Made by a program: the position numbers and the translations under genes
Notes under the pieces: model-generated
The model's input: the letters and a program-made list of their open reading frames with translations, nothing else
Database searches by the model: none
What the model was told of the DNA's origin: nothing
Shown here: piece after piece, positions 1-7,890 of the stretch
Numbering within the stretch: the first letter of the stretch is position 1
How the letters are laid out: each line of letters opens with the position of its first letter
DNA from: an uncultured Actinomycetes bacterium
GTDB taxonomy: Bacteria > Actinomycetota > Actinomycetes > Mycobacteriales > Nakamurellaceae
Length of the DNA: 64,000 nt
Direction: 5' to 3'
Assembly (NCBI GenBank): GCA_937926105.1
Contig: CALANS010000212.1
Coordinates: 124,001-188,000, forward strand

Positions 1-691
1 TGACGGTGATGGGCAGCGGCTCGGTCATGCCGGGCAGCGTCCCGGTGCCGGTCATCGCCTGCCGATCAATGGTCAAGTCGAGCGCGATATCGGTGACGGC
101 GGGCTGCGGGCTGTCCGTCGAACCTGCGGGTGGCGGATCCTGCGGGGCGGTGCGCAGGGTCAGTGCCCGGTCGTCCAGCGAGCCGGTGAGCGCGCCGGCG
201 ATGGCCCAGCCCTCGGAATCCGTGCCGGGATCACCGAACATCAGCTGGCCGGTGACGGCGGATCCCCGGGGCGTCTGCAGGATCAGGCGGGTGCGCACCG
301 GGGTGCCGCCGCCGTCGACGGTGCCGGTCCACTCGCCGCTGACCTCATCGGGCGTGGGAGCACGGCTGGTGGGGTCGTCCCCGGGGCTGCTGGCCGGGTC
401 GCCGGTGGCACCGACCGAGGTGGTGACCGGCGCCCCGGCGGAACCGGTCGTTGCGAACGGGCCACCGAGCGGGGGTGTGAGCGACCGGCCGGCCGTCTCG
501 GTGCCGTCGGAGGCGAGGATCACCCCGACGATGCCGCCGGCCAGCGCAACGCTGGACACGCCGGCGAGGACCGCAGCCGACCGCACCGAGGACGACTCGG
601 GAGCACCGGCAGCACCGAGGGCACCGGAACCGCCCGGGGTCTGGGGGATGTCGTGCGGTGGTGCGGGAGGTGGACGGTCGTGGTCAGACAT
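1..691 (-). CDS. Membrane-anchored or exported hypothetical protein, 3' end outside window
   Basis: I do not recognise a family. Translation from ATG at 691 starts MSDHDRPPPAPPH, a Pro-rich cytosolic-type N-terminus. A hydrophobic segment follows at about residues 40-57 (AAVLAGVSSVALAGGIVG), then a Thr/Pro/Gly-rich linker, then a beta-rich part with the look of a small lipocalin- or beta-sandwich-like domain (SGEWTGTVDGGG, LILQTPRGSAVTGQLMFG). It reads off the left edge. The start overlaps the stop of the MauE/thioredoxin gene by 8 bp (ATGTCTGA), which implies translational coupling and a shared operon. It is predicted to sit in the membrane with its bulk outside, where the redox protein next door also works. 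The function is unknown. Confidence 0.7.
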   Translation of the reverse strand, partial: MSDHDRPPPAPPHDIPQTPGGSGALGAAGAPESSSVRSAAVLAGVSSVALAGGIVGVILASDGTETAGRSLTPPLGGPFATTGSAGAPVTTSVGATGDPASSPGDDPTSRAPTPDEVSGEWTGTVDGGGTPVRTRLILQTPRGSAVTGQLMFGDPGTDSEGWAIAGALTGSLDDRALTLRTAPQDPPPAGSTDSPQPAVTDIALDLTIDRQAMTGTGTLPGMTEPLPITV

Positions 692-1703
692 GGCTGGGCG
701 CCTCCGTGTACTCGGTCAGGTAGCGAAGGATGGCCGTCGATCCGATCATCGTCTCTCCGGTGCCGCGCAGGTCGCGATCCACCTCGAGCGCCGTCGGGAA
801 CGCGCGTACCCCGCCGGCCGCGGCCAGGTCGCCGCGGTCGCGGTAGATCCGCAGACCAGGCCCGGCGGAAGGTAGTTCGAGGCGGTCGAACCCTTCGACC
901 AGCGAGACGACCTGCAGGCCGGGGGGCGGCGCCATGCCGGCCAGATGTTCGCGCACCCGGGAGCAGGCGCTGCACCCCGACGACATCAATACCAGCAGGG
1001 TGCGATCGGCGTCGGCGACCAGATCGGCCAGCCGATGCGGCGCGCCACCGCGATCGGTGACGGCCAGCTCGGTCGCGGCGCGCAGCATCATCGGGACGTC
1101 CGGCCCCGGATGACCGTCACCGGCCCCGCCGCCGGAGCGGCCGAGCGCCGCCTCCAGGTCGCGGACCCGGCCGGTGAGCTGACCGACCAGCCGACTCAAC
1201 GTCACCACCAACACCAGCCCGGCGCCGATCGCGATCAGCACCAGTACGCCAGCGCCGACCGTGAGGTGCCGGGCACCGGACGCGTCATAGCATCCGGCCG
1301 CGCAGCCGTGCGGCAGCAGCGACGATGCCAGCACCGCGAGCGATCCGGCCAGCAGCACCAGGTTCCGCACCAGCGTCCGGCCGCTGATCGCCGCACCCGC
1401 CGACAGCTCGCCGAAGCAGGCGCACGCCGGGTGCCGCCCGCGGGCCAGGTTCACCGCCACCAGCACCGTGAAGGCCAGCATCAGTGCGCTCGCAGCGGCC
1501 GACGCCGGGGTGGCCCAGTCGGTCACCGTCAGTGATCCGGCCACCGCGATCTCCGCCAGCGGCAGCACTATGGCGATGGGGGTGGCCAGCCGCGCCGGTA
1601 CACCCAGCTCGCGGGCCGCGACGGCGGTGCCGCGCGGGCTCATCAGCTTCGCGATCCCGCTGACCGCGAAGACCACGGCCAGCAGCAGCCGGACAGCCAG
1701 CAT
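684..1703 (-). CDS. MauE-type membrane domain fused to a thioredoxin-like domain
   Basis: The protein has 339 residues. Residues 1-165 carry several hydrophobic helices of the MauE/DoxX-like family and the typical CxCFG motif (C94-A-C96-F-G); C134 and C138 lie in the extracytoplasmic loop. Residues about 205-335 form a thioredoxin-like domain with a CxxC site (C244-S-A-C247) and a cis-Pro-type FPT at 302-304. MauE/MauD-like proteins handle electrons or disulfides for periplasmic maturation of Cys-rich proteins; here both parts are in one chain. The upstream gene encodes an 18-Cys exported protein, the likely client. I chose the ATG at 1703 because it begins directly with the first membrane helix, lies after the upstream stop, and has a G-rich ribosome site. 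A longer in-frame ORF reaches 1760 but would overlap the upstream gene. Confidence 0.82.
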   Translation of the reverse strand: MLAVRLLLAVVFAVSGIAKLMSPRGTAVAARELGVPARLATPIAIVLPLAEIAVAGSLTVTDWATPASAAASALMLAFTVLVAVNLARGRHPACACFGELSAGAAISGRTLVRNLVLLAGSLAVLASSLLPHGCAAGCYDASGARHLTVGAGVLVLIAIGAGLVLVVTLSRLVGQLTGRVRDLEAALGRSGGGAGDGHPGPDVPMMLRAATELAVTDRGGAPHRLADLVADADRTLLVLMSSGCSACSRVREHLAGMAPPPGLQVVSLVEGFDRLELPSAGPGLRIYRDRGDLAAAGGVRAFPTALEVDRDLRGTGETMIGSTAILRYLTEYTEAPSHV

Positions 1704-1725
1704 CCTCAGCCCCCCCGTGTCGGTG

Positions 1726-2415
1726 TCACGTCTCGCAGCGACCTTCCGGCGGGGGTCCACACAGGGTCTGCCCGGTCACTCCGAGCCCGCTGGGGCACAC
1801 GTCCAGGCAGTCCACGGCGGTGTCGTGGCAGGAGTCGAGCGGGCCGCACCACACCTGCTGCACCGGATGGCAGCACTCGCAGGCCTCCTTCTGGCCGGCG
1901 TCGAACGCCCCGGCGCCGCCGGCCAGCACGGCTGCCCGGTAGGCGTTCGCGACCGCGATGCAGGCCGCCAGACGAGCGTTCGGGCCCGGGAAGCCGCCGT
2001 ACGCCTGGATGCAGGCGTCGATGGCGTCGCTGCCCAGGTCCCAGTCGCACTGCAGCCGGGAGGAGCCGCAGGTGCCGTAGCAGATGTCGTGCTTGTTGCA
2101 GTGCGGTTCGAAGTCCGCGTCGCCCCACCGGTTGGGGATGTACTGGCTGAGCTCGCTGCCGGCGGCGCCGCATCCATTGGTGGACGGGGACGCGCCGGGA
2201 TGCGGCCGCTTGTTGGGGCAGTTATCCAGGTCGCTGGGCGGGTACTCGACGATGCAGCGTTCCGCTGCCGCCGCTGTCGGCGCGGTGATCATGGCCAGCC
2301 CGGCCCCGCCCGCCAGCACGGCCGTGGCTCGGGCCACCAATCCGAAAAATCCCCGCCGGGACGGCCGGCGACCGAACTGCACCAGATCGTCTTCGAAGGT
2401 CGGTCGCGGCCTCAT
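1726..2415 (-). CDS. Tat-exported Cys-rich phospholipase A2-like protein
   Basis: The protein has 229 residues. A twin-arginine signal (S19-R-R-G-F-F) and hydrophobic stretch (about 26-50, ending TAAAAE) predict export in folded form. The mature part has 18 cysteines. The core H105-C-N-K-H-D-I-C-Y-G-T-C-G followed by C123-D matches the group XII secreted phospholipase A2 pattern CxxHDxCYxxCGxSxxxCD; H109/D110 would be catalytic base and calcium ligand. A GCGAAG turn (81-86) could be the calcium loop. The C-terminal 50 residues hold nine more cysteines that I do not recognise. It is co-oriented with the MauE/thioredoxin fusion, which could form or isomerise its disulfides. PLA2 activity is inferred from motifs only; a non-catalytic PLA2-fold protein is possible. 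No clear ribosome site precedes the ATG, so it may be leaderless. Confidence 0.75.
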   Translation of the reverse strand: MRPRPTFEDDLVQFGRRPSRRGFFGLVARATAVLAGGAGLAMITAPTAAAAERCIVEYPPSDLDNCPNKRPHPGASPSTNGCGAAGSELSQYIPNRWGDADFEPHCNKHDICYGTCGSSRLQCDWDLGSDAIDACIQAYGGFPGPNARLAACIAVANAYRAAVLAGGAGAFDAGQKEACECCHPVQQVWCGPLDSCHDTAVDCLDVCPSGLGVTGQTLCGPPPEGRCET

Positions 2416-2557
2416 CGGTCAGATGGTATCGGTCAGAGCGCGTGGCCGGGCGGCAACCGCACTTTTCCCTCCGGACAGCGCGTTCCACTCGCAGATTCGC
2501 CACCGGGGCAGCGTGGATTCCTGATGCCCGGACACGGACCTGCGGCGCCACCGCCGG

Positions 2558-3637
2558 TCAAGATACGTCGCGTGAGCCCTCTCGGGACCCGTCGCGCAGT
2601 TCCTCGGTCAGCGCGGCGACAAACGCGTCCACGTGTTCCTCGGTGGTGTCGAACGCGCACATCCACCGCACCTCACCGGTGGCCGGGCGCCAGTCGTAGA
2701 ACCGGAACCGCGCTCGCAGCCGGTTGGCCACTACCGGATCCATGACGGCAAACACCGCGTTGGCCTGCACCGGCTGAGTGACCCGCACCCCATCCAGCGC
2801 CGAGACCCCCTGCGCCAGCCGGGTCGCCATCGCATTGGCGTGCCGCGCCGAGCGCAGCCACAGGTCGCCCTCCAGCAGCGCGATCAGCTGGGCCGAGGTG
2901 AACCGCATCTTGCTGGCCAGTTGCGCGTCCAGCTTGCGCACGAAGTCCAGGCCGTCGGCGGCCTGCGGATTGAGTACCACGACGGCGTCGCCGGACAGCA
3001 GCCCGTTCTTGGTGCCACCGAAGGAGAGCACGTCCACCCCGACGTCGGTGGTGATCTCGCGCAGCGTTGTGCCCAGCCCGGCGGCCGCGTTGCCGATCCG
3101 GGAGCCGTCCATGTGCACCCGCATCCCCAGACCGTGCGCGTGCTCGCAGACCGCGGTGAGCTCCGCGGCCGAATACGCGGTGCCCAGTTCGGTGCTCTGG
3201 GTGATGGACAGCACGACCGGCTGTGCACGGTGCTCGTCACCGAAACCCCATGCCTGCCGATCGATCAGCTCGGGGGTGAGCTTGCCCTCGGCCGTGGGGA
3301 CCGTCATCAGCTTGATGCCGGCGATCCGCTCCGGGGCGCCGTTCTCGTCGGTGTTGATGTGAGCCGTCTCCGCGCACACCACCCCGCCCCAGTACGGCAG
3401 CATTGCCTGCAGCGCCACCACGTTGGCGCCGGTGCCGTTGAACACCGGCCAGATCCGCGCGCCGTCGCCGAATTGTTCGGCGATCACCCGCTGCAGGTGC
3501 GCGGTGTACTCGTCGCCGCCGTAGGAGATTTGGTGCCCGCCGTTGGCGTCGGCGATGGCGGCCAGAATCTCCGGATGGATCCCGGCGTAGTTGTCCGAGG
3601 CGAACGAGATCAGTGAGGTGTCGTGCAGGGTCGTCAC
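2558..3637 (-). CDS. Low-specificity L-threonine aldolase (fold-type I PLP enzyme)
   Basis: Cleaves L-threonine or L-allo-threonine to glycine and acetaldehyde. Family hallmarks are SFASDNYAGIHPE near the N-terminus, YGGDEYT, FNGTGANVVALQ (cofactor phosphate loop), HMDGSRIGNAAAG (Asp contacting the pyridine ring) and SFGGTKNG, whose Lys should bind PLP as a Schiff base. The length (359 aa) is normal. The open frame extends to ATG 3688, but homologues start close to the SFASDNYAG block, so I prefer GTG at 3637. The gene stands alone between prs and the PLA2-like unit. It could also accept related beta-hydroxy amino acids; the exact substrate cannot be read from sequence. Confidence 0.87.
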   Translation of the reverse strand: MTTLHDTSLISFASDNYAGIHPEILAAIADANGGHQISYGGDEYTAHLQRVIAEQFGDGARIWPVFNGTGANVVALQAMLPYWGGVVCAETAHINTDENGAPERIAGIKLMTVPTAEGKLTPELIDRQAWGFGDEHRAQPVVLSITQSTELGTAYSAAELTAVCEHAHGLGMRVHMDGSRIGNAAAGLGTTLREITTDVGVDVLSFGGTKNGLLSGDAVVVLNPQAADGLDFVRKLDAQLASKMRFTSAQLIALLEGDLWLRSARHANAMATRLAQGVSALDGVRVTQPVQANAVFAVMDPVVANRLRARFRFYDWRPATGEVRWMCAFDTTEEHVDAFVAALTEELRDGSREGSRDVS

Positions 3638-3711
3638 TCGTCCGATTCTGCCGGGGGAGGCGACGGGGCTCCCGGGCGGGGGATGCAACCCGGCAGCCGG
3701 CCGCCGCGCTA

Positions 3712-4686
3712 TCAGTTCTCGAACAGGCTGGTGACGGAGCCGTCCTCGAAGACCTCGTGAATCGCGCGGGCCAGGATCGGCGCGATGGACAGCACCGTCA
3801 GGCAGCCGAACCGGTGTTCCGGCGGGATGGGCAGCGTGTTGGTCAGCACCACCTCCGACACCCCGCAGGCCGACAGCCGCTCGGCGGCCGGGTCGGACAG
3901 CACGCCGTGCGTCGCCGCAACCACGACGGTCGCCGCGCCCGCTGCGAGTACCTCGGCCGCGGCGCTGGCGATGGTGCCGCCGGTGTCGATCATGTCGTCC
4001 ACGATGATGCAGGTCCGGCCCGCGACGTCGCCGACCACCCGGTTGGCCACCACCTCGTTCGGCTTGAGCGGATCACGGGTCTTGTGGATGAACGCCAGCG
4101 GCGTGCCGCCCAGCCGGTCCGCCCAGCGCTCGGCGGTGCGCACCCGGCCGGAGTCCGGGGAGACCACCGTCAACCGCTCGGACCCGTAGTGCGCCAGCAC
4201 GTAGTCCGACAGCAGCGGGGCCGCCATCAGATGGTCCACCGGCCCGTCGAAGAAGCCCTGGATCTGGTCGGTGTGCAGATCCACGCACATCAGCCGGTGC
4301 GCGCCGGCCGTCTTGAGCAGGTCGGCCATCAGCCGGGCCGAGATCGGCTCCCGGCCGCGGTGCTTCTTGTCCTGCCGGGCATACGGGTAAAACGGCAGCA
4401 CCACGGTGATCCGCTTGGCCGACGCGCGCTTGAGCGCGTCGATCATGATGAGCGTCTCCATCACCCAGGTGTTGATTCCGGCACCGCAGGATTGGATGAC
4501 GAAGGCGTCCGATCCGCGCACGGACTCCTTGTAGCGCACGAAGATCTCGCCGTTGGCGAACTCGTAGGCGTCCTGCGGCGTGACGGTGACGTCCAGATGC
4601 TTGCCGACCTCGTCGGCGAGTTCGGGGTAGCCCCGCCCCGAAAACAGCATCAGGCTTTTGGAATTCGCCACTTGAAGCGAGCTCAC
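3712..4686 (-). CDS. prs: Ribose-phosphate pyrophosphokinase (PRPP synthetase)
   Basis: Makes 5-phosphoribosyl-1-pyrophosphate from ribose 5-phosphate and ATP for nucleotide, His, Trp and NAD synthesis. The 324-residue protein is full length. Key motifs: FANGEIFVRYKESVRG, RQDKKHRGREPIS (ATP and Mg binding flexible region, about 104-116), DLHTDQIQGFF (136-146, Mg/active-site His) and the PRPP loop IIVDDMIDTGGT (227-238). It lies 51 bp downstream of glmU on the same strand, an order also found in mycobacteria, so the two are likely co-transcribed. It is cytosolic and essential in most bacteria. Confidence 0.97.
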   Translation of the reverse strand: MSSLQVANSKSLMLFSGRGYPELADEVGKHLDVTVTPQDAYEFANGEIFVRYKESVRGSDAFVIQSCGAGINTWVMETLIMIDALKRASAKRITVVLPFYPYARQDKKHRGREPISARLMADLLKTAGAHRLMCVDLHTDQIQGFFDGPVDHLMAAPLLSDYVLAHYGSERLTVVSPDSGRVRTAERWADRLGGTPLAFIHKTRDPLKPNEVVANRVVGDVAGRTCIIVDDMIDTGGTIASAAAEVLAAGAATVVVAATHGVLSDPAAERLSACGVSEVVLTNTLPIPPEHRFGCLTVLSIAPILARAIHEVFEDGSVTSLFEN

Positions 4687-4737
4687 GGTGTTGGCTGCCC
4701 TTTCCCGGGGTTGGTGGTCTGGCGCTCGGCGGGTGTC

Positions 4738-6219
4738 TTAGGTGGCATCGCCGGCGCCGGCGGCGCGGGCGGCCGAGTCGGATCGGGTGCCGGCCCGGCG
4801 GCGCAGCACCCAGCCCGTCGAGTTGTGCTGGTGCCCTCGGGCCACGGCCAGGTCGCCGGCCGGCACAGCGTCGGTGACGGTGGAGCCGGCCGCCACGTAG
4901 GCGCCGTCGGCGATGGCGACGGGGGCGACCAGGGTGGCGTTGCTGCCGACGAAGGACTGCGCACCGATCGCCGTCACCGACTTCGACACCCCGTCGTAGT
5001 TGGCGGTGATCACCCCGGCGCCGATGTTCGCGCCGTCCCCGACCTCCGCATCACCCAGGTAGGCCAGGTGGTGCGCCTTGGCGCCCGCGCCGATGCGCGC
5101 CTTCTTCACCTCGACGAAGGCGCCCACTTCGGCGCCCGCGCCGATCTCGGAGCCCGGGCGCAGGTGCGTGTAGGGCCCGACGTGTGCGCGGGTGGCGATG
5201 TGCGCGCCCTGGCAGTGCGAGCGCAGCACGGTGGCACCGTCGTCGACGGTGCAGTCGATCAGCGTGGTGTCCGGGCCGATGTGGCAGCCGGAGCCGATCC
5301 GGGTGCCGGCCTGCAGGTGGGTGCCGGGCAGGATCTCGGTGTCGGCGCCGATCTGCACGTCGGCGTGCAGGTACGTGGTGGCCGGATCGTGGATCGTCAC
5401 CCCGGCGAGCTGCGCTGCGCGGACCAGTCGGTCGCCCAGCCGACGGGCCATGGCGGCCAGCTGCACCCGGTCGTTGACGCCTTCGATCTCGGCCGGGTCC
5501 GCGGCTCGTACGGTGCCCACCGGGTGGCCGTCGTCGCGCGCGATGCGCACCACGTCGGTCAGGTACCGCTCGCCCTGCGCGTTGGAGTCGGTCAGCCGGC
5601 CCAGCGCGTCGGCGAGCACCGCGCCGTCGAAGGCGTACACCCCGGAGTTGATCTCCCGTAGGGCGCGCACTCGCTCGTCGGCGTCCGCGTGCTCCACGAT
5701 GCCCGTCACCGCCCCGGCGGCGTCCCGGACGATCCGGCCGTATCCGGTGGGATCGGCGACCTCGGCGGTGAGCACCGTCACCGCATGGCCGCCGCGTGCG
5801 TGCTCGGTGGTCAGCTCGGCGAGGGTCTCCGGCCGGAGCAGCGGAACGTCCCCATAGGTGACGACGACGGTTCCGTGCAACGGCCCGGTGACCTCGAGCG
5901 CGCACTGCACCGCGTGCCCGGTGCCCCGCTGCTCGGCCTGCACCGCCGTGATCAGCGGCACACCCGCCAGATCGTCCGCGGTGGCCAGGTACTGCTGCAC
6001 GCTGTCCCGGCCGTGCCCGATCACCGCGACCACCCGCTGCGGCGCCACCCCGGCGGCGGCGCGCACTGCATGCCACAGCAGCGGACGCCCGGCCAGCGGA
6101 TGCAACACCTTCGGCAGTGCCGATCGCATCCGGGTGCCTTGACCGGCGGCCAACACGATGACGGCCGCGACCGGCGCCGCGCCGGTGGTGGGTTGCTCCG
6201 ACTGGTTCGGGCTCGTCAC
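4738..6219 (-). CDS. glmU: Bifunctional GlmU: N-acetylglucosamine-1-P uridyltransferase / GlcN-1-P acetyltransferase
   Basis: Performs the last two steps to UDP-GlcNAc, the precursor of peptidoglycan and of the surface polysaccharide encoded further along. The N-terminal pyrophosphorylase domain has LAAGQGTRM and LPKVLHPLAGRP, then VVTYGDVPLL. The C-terminal half is a left-handed beta-helix acetyltransferase (LRPGSEIGAGAEVG, VEVKKARIG, ANYDGVSKS). The C-terminal tail, after DAVPAGDLAVARG, is Arg/Ala-rich as in actinobacterial homologues. I chose GTG 6219 (VTSPNQSEQ) because an AGGGG ribosome site sits just upstream; the frame stays open to 6261. This gives 493 aa. Confidence 0.96.
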   Translation of the reverse strand: MTSPNQSEQPTTGAAPVAAVIVLAAGQGTRMRSALPKVLHPLAGRPLLWHAVRAAAGVAPQRVVAVIGHGRDSVQQYLATADDLAGVPLITAVQAEQRGTGHAVQCALEVTGPLHGTVVVTYGDVPLLRPETLAELTTEHARGGHAVTVLTAEVADPTGYGRIVRDAAGAVTGIVEHADADERVRALREINSGVYAFDGAVLADALGRLTDSNAQGERYLTDVVRIARDDGHPVGTVRAADPAEIEGVNDRVQLAAMARRLGDRLVRAAQLAGVTIHDPATTYLHADVQIGADTEILPGTHLQAGTRIGSGCHIGPDTTLIDCTVDDGATVLRSHCQGAHIATRAHVGPYTHLRPGSEIGAGAEVGAFVEVKKARIGAGAKAHHLAYLGDAEVGDGANIGAGVITANYDGVSKSVTAIGAQSFVGSNATLVAPVAIADGAYVAAGSTVTDAVPAGDLAVARGHQHNSTGWVLRRRAGTRSDSAARAAGAGDAT

Positions 6220-6314
6220 GGTCCCCTGTACCTCCCCGTGCCGGACACCCGGCGATTGCATGGCGCCCGTCGAGCGGGCGGTGCCGTGGCTGCCCCGTCA
6301 CCGATACCGGTCCG

Positions 6315-6385
6315 CTCCGCCGCCAGGATTCGAACCTGGACTATCGGAACCAAAATCCGAGGTGCTGCCGTTACACCACGGCGGA
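6315..6385 (-). tRNA. tRNA-Gln(TTG)
   Basis: Read on the minus strand, it has a 7-bp acceptor stem (TCCGCCG/CGGCGGA, 6385-6379 with 6322-6316), an anticodon arm TCGGA-TTTTGGT-TCCGA with anticodon TTG, and a T-arm with GTTCGAATC. CCA is not encoded. It lies between glmU and the desaturase, a usual place for an ordinary tRNA. No integrase or duplicated 3' end nearby suggests use as an attachment site. Confidence 0.95.
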
Positions 6386-6638
6386 CTGGCGATGCCCGTT
6401 CGGTGATGGCGCGCTGCGCCGCCCCTCATCATTCCATGGTCGCGGGCGCCGGGCTCCCACCGCTGGATGTCCCGGTCCGGACGGTTGCTGATGGCTCCTC
6501 TTGCGGTCCAGGTGAGGATGCCCTAACTTGCAAGGGCAAGGGAGAACTTCCCGGGGGCCCGGTAACCTCAGCGGTGGTAGGGCTGCCGTCAGGGGCCTTC
6601 TCACCGGAGAAATCGACCCCGCATCGCGAGAGGCCAGC

Positions 6639-7655
6639 ATGACGCCACCGCAGTCCGCGCCCACGGCAACCGCCGCCAGCATCACGCCTCCGGCGACCGA
6701 CACCGCCTCGGCGTCTGCGGCCGGGCGCTCCGCCCCCAAGCCGATCATCGACGGGCAGCGGGGCATCGGCGCGCAGATCGCGGTGTACGCGTTCGCGGTG
6801 ATTCCGCTGATAGCGCTCATCGTGGCGATCCCGTTCGCCTGGGGCTGGGGCCTGGGCTGGGTCGACGTCGCTCTGGCGGTGGCCTTCTACTACCTGTCCG
6901 GCATGGGCGTCACGGTGGGCTTCCACCGGTACTTCACGCACGGCTCGTACAAGGCACGGTCGCCGATGCGCAAGTTCCTGGCGATTGCCGGCCAACTCGC
7001 CGTGCAGGGCCCGGTGATCATCTGGGTGGCAGATCACCGCAGGCACCACGCGTTCTCCGATCGAGAGGGCGACCCGCACTCGCCGTGGACCTACGGCACG
7101 TCGATCCCCGCGCTGGCGCGCGGCTTCTGGCACGCGCACATGGGGTGGCTGTTCAACCGGGACAACACCAACCAGCAGCGGTTTGCGCCGGACCTGCTGG
7201 CCGACAAGTCCATCGTCCGGATCGACAAGTACTTCTGGGTGTGGACATTGGTGTCGCTGATTGCGCCGGGCGTGTTGGGCGGGCTGATCACCTGGTCCTG
7301 GCACGGCGCGCTGACGGCGTTTTTCTGGGCCGGCCTGGTGCGGGTCGCGGTGCTGCACCATGTCACCTGGTCGGTCAACTCCATCTGCCACATGATCGGC
7401 GAGCGGCCGTTTTCCGCGCGCGACAAGTCGGCGAACTTCTGGCCGTTGGCCATCCTGAGCTTTGGTGAGTCCTGGCACAACCTGCACCACGCAGATCCGA
7501 CCTGCGCGCGGCACGGGGTGCTGCGCGGGCAGTGGGACACCTCGGCGCGGGCCATCTGGATCTTCGAAAAGCTCGGCTGGGTGTACAACGTGCGCTGGCC
7601 CAGCGCCCAGCGACTTGCCCGCATTCAGGCCACCGCCAGTGAGATGGGCCACTGA
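6639..7655 (+). CDS. Membrane fatty-acid (acyl-CoA/acyl-lipid delta-9 type) desaturase
   Basis: Di-iron membrane desaturase that introduces a cis double bond into acyl chains to tune membrane fluidity. The three histidine boxes are all present: HRYFTH (96-101), HRRHH (133-137) and HNLHH (280-284). There are four or more hydrophobic segments (about 46-70, 74-95, 200-222, 224-243). The first 40 residues are Ala/Thr/Pro-rich and poorly conserved. Length is 338 aa, typical for the bacterial stearoyl-CoA-desaturase-like group. ATG 6639 is preceded by GCGAGAGG. It is transcribed alone; strong hairpins follow the stop. The regiospecificity is a family inference. Confidence 0.9.
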   Translation: MTPPQSAPTATAASITPPATDTASASAAGRSAPKPIIDGQRGIGAQIAVYAFAVIPLIALIVAIPFAWGWGLGWVDVALAVAFYYLSGMGVTVGFHRYFTHGSYKARSPMRKFLAIAGQLAVQGPVIIWVADHRRHHAFSDREGDPHSPWTYGTSIPALARGFWHAHMGWLFNRDNTNQQRFAPDLLADKSIVRIDKYFWVWTLVSLIAPGVLGGLITWSWHGALTAFFWAGLVRVAVLHHVTWSVNSICHMIGERPFSARDKSANFWPLAILSFGESWHNLHHADPTCARHGVLRGQWDTSARAIWIFEKLGWVYNVRWPSAQRLARIQATASEMGH

Positions 7656-7666
7656 CTCTCTTCCCT

Positions 7667-7723
7667 GCCGAGGTCGAATGCCCGGGGACGCGCTGGGGCG
7701 CGTCCTGAGGTATTCGACTCGGC
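7667..7723 (+). terminator. Long nested stem-loop after the desaturase gene
   Basis: An outer arm GCCGAGGTCGAAT (7667-7679) pairs with ATTCGACTCGGC (7712-7723) with one bulged base. An inner perfect 8-bp stem GGACGCGC/GCGCGTCC (7686-7693 with 7698-7705) closes a TGGG loop. It starts 11 bp after the desaturase stop. There is no U-run, so it could be a factor-dependent terminator or 3' stabilising hairpin. A second hairpin ACCCCC/GGGGGT followed by TTCTT lies at 7784-7813 and looks more like an intrinsic terminator ahead of mfd. Confidence 0.6.
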
Positions 7724-7890
7724 GTATCGCGCCGGCAGCGCGACCATCGGCGTTGCCGGGCGGGCGTAGTCTCGATCCGGCACACCCCCTGTCGAACCGG
7801 CTGGGGGTTTCTTGGCGTGCGGCCGATGGCTTGGTGGTCGTGCGTCGGCGGACCGCCGGCCGGCGGTGACGGGCGCGAGGGAGCACAGCA

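Noticed and set aside
6..875. Plus-strand ORF of 289 codons at the left edge
   Set aside because: It lies antisense to two minus-strand genes with clear membrane and thioredoxin motifs; its composition (Arg/Ser/Pro/Gly-rich) is that of a shadow frame in GC-rich DNA.
1726..2415. Methylamine dehydrogenase light chain (MauA), suggested by the MauE neighbour
   Set aside because: The Cys/HD pattern fits group XII PLA2 better and the tryptophan positions expected for the TTQ cofactor are not evident.
6315..6385. tRNA-Gln as an integration site for the nearby island
   Set aside because: No integrase, no duplicated tRNA 3' end, and the island starts more than 5 kb away after mfd.
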